Below are positions 51,491 to 52,517 of a stretch of 52,517 bases of DNA, piece by piece. The stretch lies in assembly GCA_002399975.1 (NCBI GenBank), contig DHER01000072.1, forward strand, positions 22,198 to 74,714. The letters run 5' to 3'. Below the pieces are notes generated by a model that saw only the letters and a list, made by a program, of their open reading frames with translations, made no database searches and had not been told where the DNA came from. Positions within the stretch are counted from its first letter, which is position 1. Each line of letters opens with the position of its first letter. This DNA comes from Firmicutes bacterium UBA4845. GTDB taxonomy: Bacteria; Bacillota; Clostridia; Tissierellales; Sedimentibacteraceae. Made by a program: the position numbers and the translations under genes.

Positions 51491-52393
51491 TTATTCTGCC
51501 GAGCTTTTTTCATTGCTTTTCGGTTTTTCAGATTTTTCAGATTTTTCTGTTTTTTTAGTTTCCTCTGTTTTTTCTGTCTCTTTTGTTTCTTTTGTTTCTT
51601 CTGTCTCTTTTGTTTCTTTTGTTTCTTCTGCTATTTTAGTTGTACCTGCTGCTTCTGCTGATGTTTCTGTTGTCTGCGTTGATTCTGTTTCTTGTTCTTC
51701 TTCCATTTGAACGCCCTGCCTTCCTTCGAGGACAGCATCGGCCATTATGGCTGTCAGAAGCTTTACGGCTCTTATAGCATCATCATTTCCGGGAATTACA
51801 TAATCAATTTCATCAGGATCACAGTTTGTATCAACTATTGCCACAACCGGAATATATAATTTCCTGGCTTCTTCAACAGCAATTTTTTCTTTTCTCGGGT
51901 CCACAACAAACAATGCCCCAGGAAGCTTATTCATATTTTTTATTCCACCTAAAAATTTTTCAAGTCTTTCGGTTTCATGTTTCAGCTTAATGACTTCCTT
52001 TTTTGTTAATAGGTCGAATGTTCCGTCTTCCTCCATCACTCTTAGTGAGTTTAATCTGTCAATTCTCTTTCTTATTGTTTCATAGTTTGTAAGCATACCA
52101 CCAAGCCATCTTTGGCTTACATAGTGCATCCCGCATCTTAATGCTTCGGTTTTTATGGATTCCTGAGCTTGTTTTTTAGTCCCTACAAACAATATATCTT
52201 CTCCGTTTGCAACAACTTCCTTAACAAAGTTGTAGGCTTCATCTACCTTATCACTTGTTTTCTGTAAGTCAATTATATAGATGCCGTTTCTTTCTGTAAA
52301 AATATACTCTGCCATTTTCGGGTTCCATCTTCTGGTCTGATGACCAAAGTGAACACCTGCTTCAAGCAATTTTTTCATGCTTACTATAGACAT
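51491..52393 (-). CDS. rpsB: 30S ribosomal protein S2 with long acidic/Thr-Lys tail
   Basis: The 300-residue protein has a complete S2 domain (MKKLLEAGVHFGHQTRRWNP, VSQRWLGGMLTNYETIRKR, VVAIVDTNCDPDEIDYVIPGNDDAIRA). After about residue 229 comes a 71-residue tail of repeated T-K-E and T-E units (for example ETKETEETKETKETEKTEET), much longer than usual and mirrored by short tandem repeats in the DNA. Start at 52393 after GGAGG; a longer frame is unlikely. Confidence 0.96.
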   Translation of the reverse strand: MSIVSMKKLLEAGVHFGHQTRRWNPKMAEYIFTERNGIYIIDLQKTSDKVDEAYNFVKEVVANGEDILFVGTKKQAQESIKTEALRCGMHYVSQRWLGGMLTNYETIRKRIDRLNSLRVMEEDGTFDLLTKKEVIKLKHETERLEKFLGGIKNMNKLPGALFVVDPRKEKIAVEEARKLYIPVVAIVDTNCDPDEIDYVIPGNDDAIRAVKLLTAIMADAVLEGRQGVQMEEEQETESTQTTETSAEAAGTTKIAEETKETKETEETKETKETEKTEETKKTEKSEKSEKPKSNEKSSAE

Positions 52394-52494
52394 AATTTTT
52401 CCTCCTTTTGTTTTTACCTCCAGATTTTTCATTTCATGCAAAAGACCTTTCGGCACAACTCCTGCATAATCTAAATCTGTGCGTAATTAACTTT

Positions 52495-52500
52495 AGTATA
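52495..52500 (-). promoter_or_regulatory. Candidate -10 element of rpsB
   Basis: Minus-strand TATACT with an upstream TG (TGT-TATACT) lies about 100 bases before the rpsB start. The -35 region runs to the window edge, so the call is partial. Confidence 0.45.
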
Positions 52501-52517
52501 ACATAATTAAATTTATT

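Noticed and set aside
1..52517. CRISPR arrays, tRNA or rRNA genes
   Set aside because: No regularly spaced repeat array, no cloverleaf-like sequence ending in CCA with the usual T-loop, and no rRNA-like stretch were found.

Overview
The window looks like a chromosome segment from a low-G+C, Gram-positive, probably spore-forming anaerobe of the class Clostridia. The DNA is strongly AT-rich, ribosome binding sites are GGAGG-type, the housekeeping gene order is that of Firmicutes (rpsB-tsf-pyrH-frr-uppS-cdsA-rseP-ispG; rimP-nusA-ylxR-ylxQ-infB-rbfA-nrnA-truB-ribF-rpsO-pnp), and a YlmC/YmxH sporulation-family gene and a methanol-type corrinoid methyltransferase cluster are present. Genus cannot be fixed from the sequence alone; an acetogenic or methylotrophic clostridium is the best inference.

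Layout. 1-4.4 kb: an Uma2-family nuclease-like gene, an AAA/DUF4143 ATPase, a rhomboid-like membrane protein with a deleted second copy of its gene nearby, and a phosphodiester-glycosidase-family exported protein. 4.6-17.7 kb: a methanol methyltransferase locus on the minus strand in the order mtaB, mtaC, a methyltetrahydrofolate-type methyltransferase, a PocR-AraC regulator and a second mtaC-like corrinoid gene. A mobile element of about 7.8 kb (5994-13761) is inserted inside the regulator gene. Its PocR sensor half lies at 13746-14276 and its AraC DNA-binding half at 5636-5998, and joining the two through a shared ATATAT restores one open frame. The element carries a tyrosine integrase, a small serine recombinase, an excisionase-like HTH protein, an HNH endonuclease, a replication initiator behind a transcription attenuator, small unknown proteins, and a cargo pair (PD-(D/E)XK-like nuclease plus a DUF6508-like protein) divergent from a ribbon-helix-helix regulator. 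A LexA-like box precedes the recombinase-integrase pair.

17.7-25.2 kb: a lipoprotein, gamma-glutamyltransferase, purB, rny, recA with a textbook SOS promoter, and pgsA. 25.2-34.8 kb: rimO, ftsK, a TepA-type ClpP-fold protease, ylmC, dut, an M16 peptidase, a 41-residue membrane peptide gene, pnp and rpsO. 34.9-42.3 kb: ribF (flavokinase half degenerate), truB, nrnA, rbfA, infB, ylxQ, ylxR, nusA, rimP. 42.3-44.2 kb: a long AT-rich gap and the only sizeable plus-strand gene of the right half, a KamA-family radical SAM enzyme. 44.2-52.5 kb: rplY, ispG, rseP, cdsA, uppS, a small unknown gene, frr, pyrH, tsf and rpsB. dxr, which usually lies between cdsA and rseP, is absent.

How the parts work together. 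MtaB should move the methanol methyl group to the corrinoid of MtaC, and the pterin-binding methyltransferase should pass it to tetrahydrofolate for the Wood-Ljungdahl pathway. The PocR-AraC protein is the likely activator. A repeated 11-17 base motif occurs upstream of both mtaB and pocR and is the best candidate for its operator. The inserted element probably inactivates this regulator and separates the second corrinoid gene from its promoter, and precise excision could restore both. The right half is almost entirely translation, RNA-decay, DNA-repair and membrane/isoprenoid housekeeping, organised as tight co-directional operons with frequent short overlaps.
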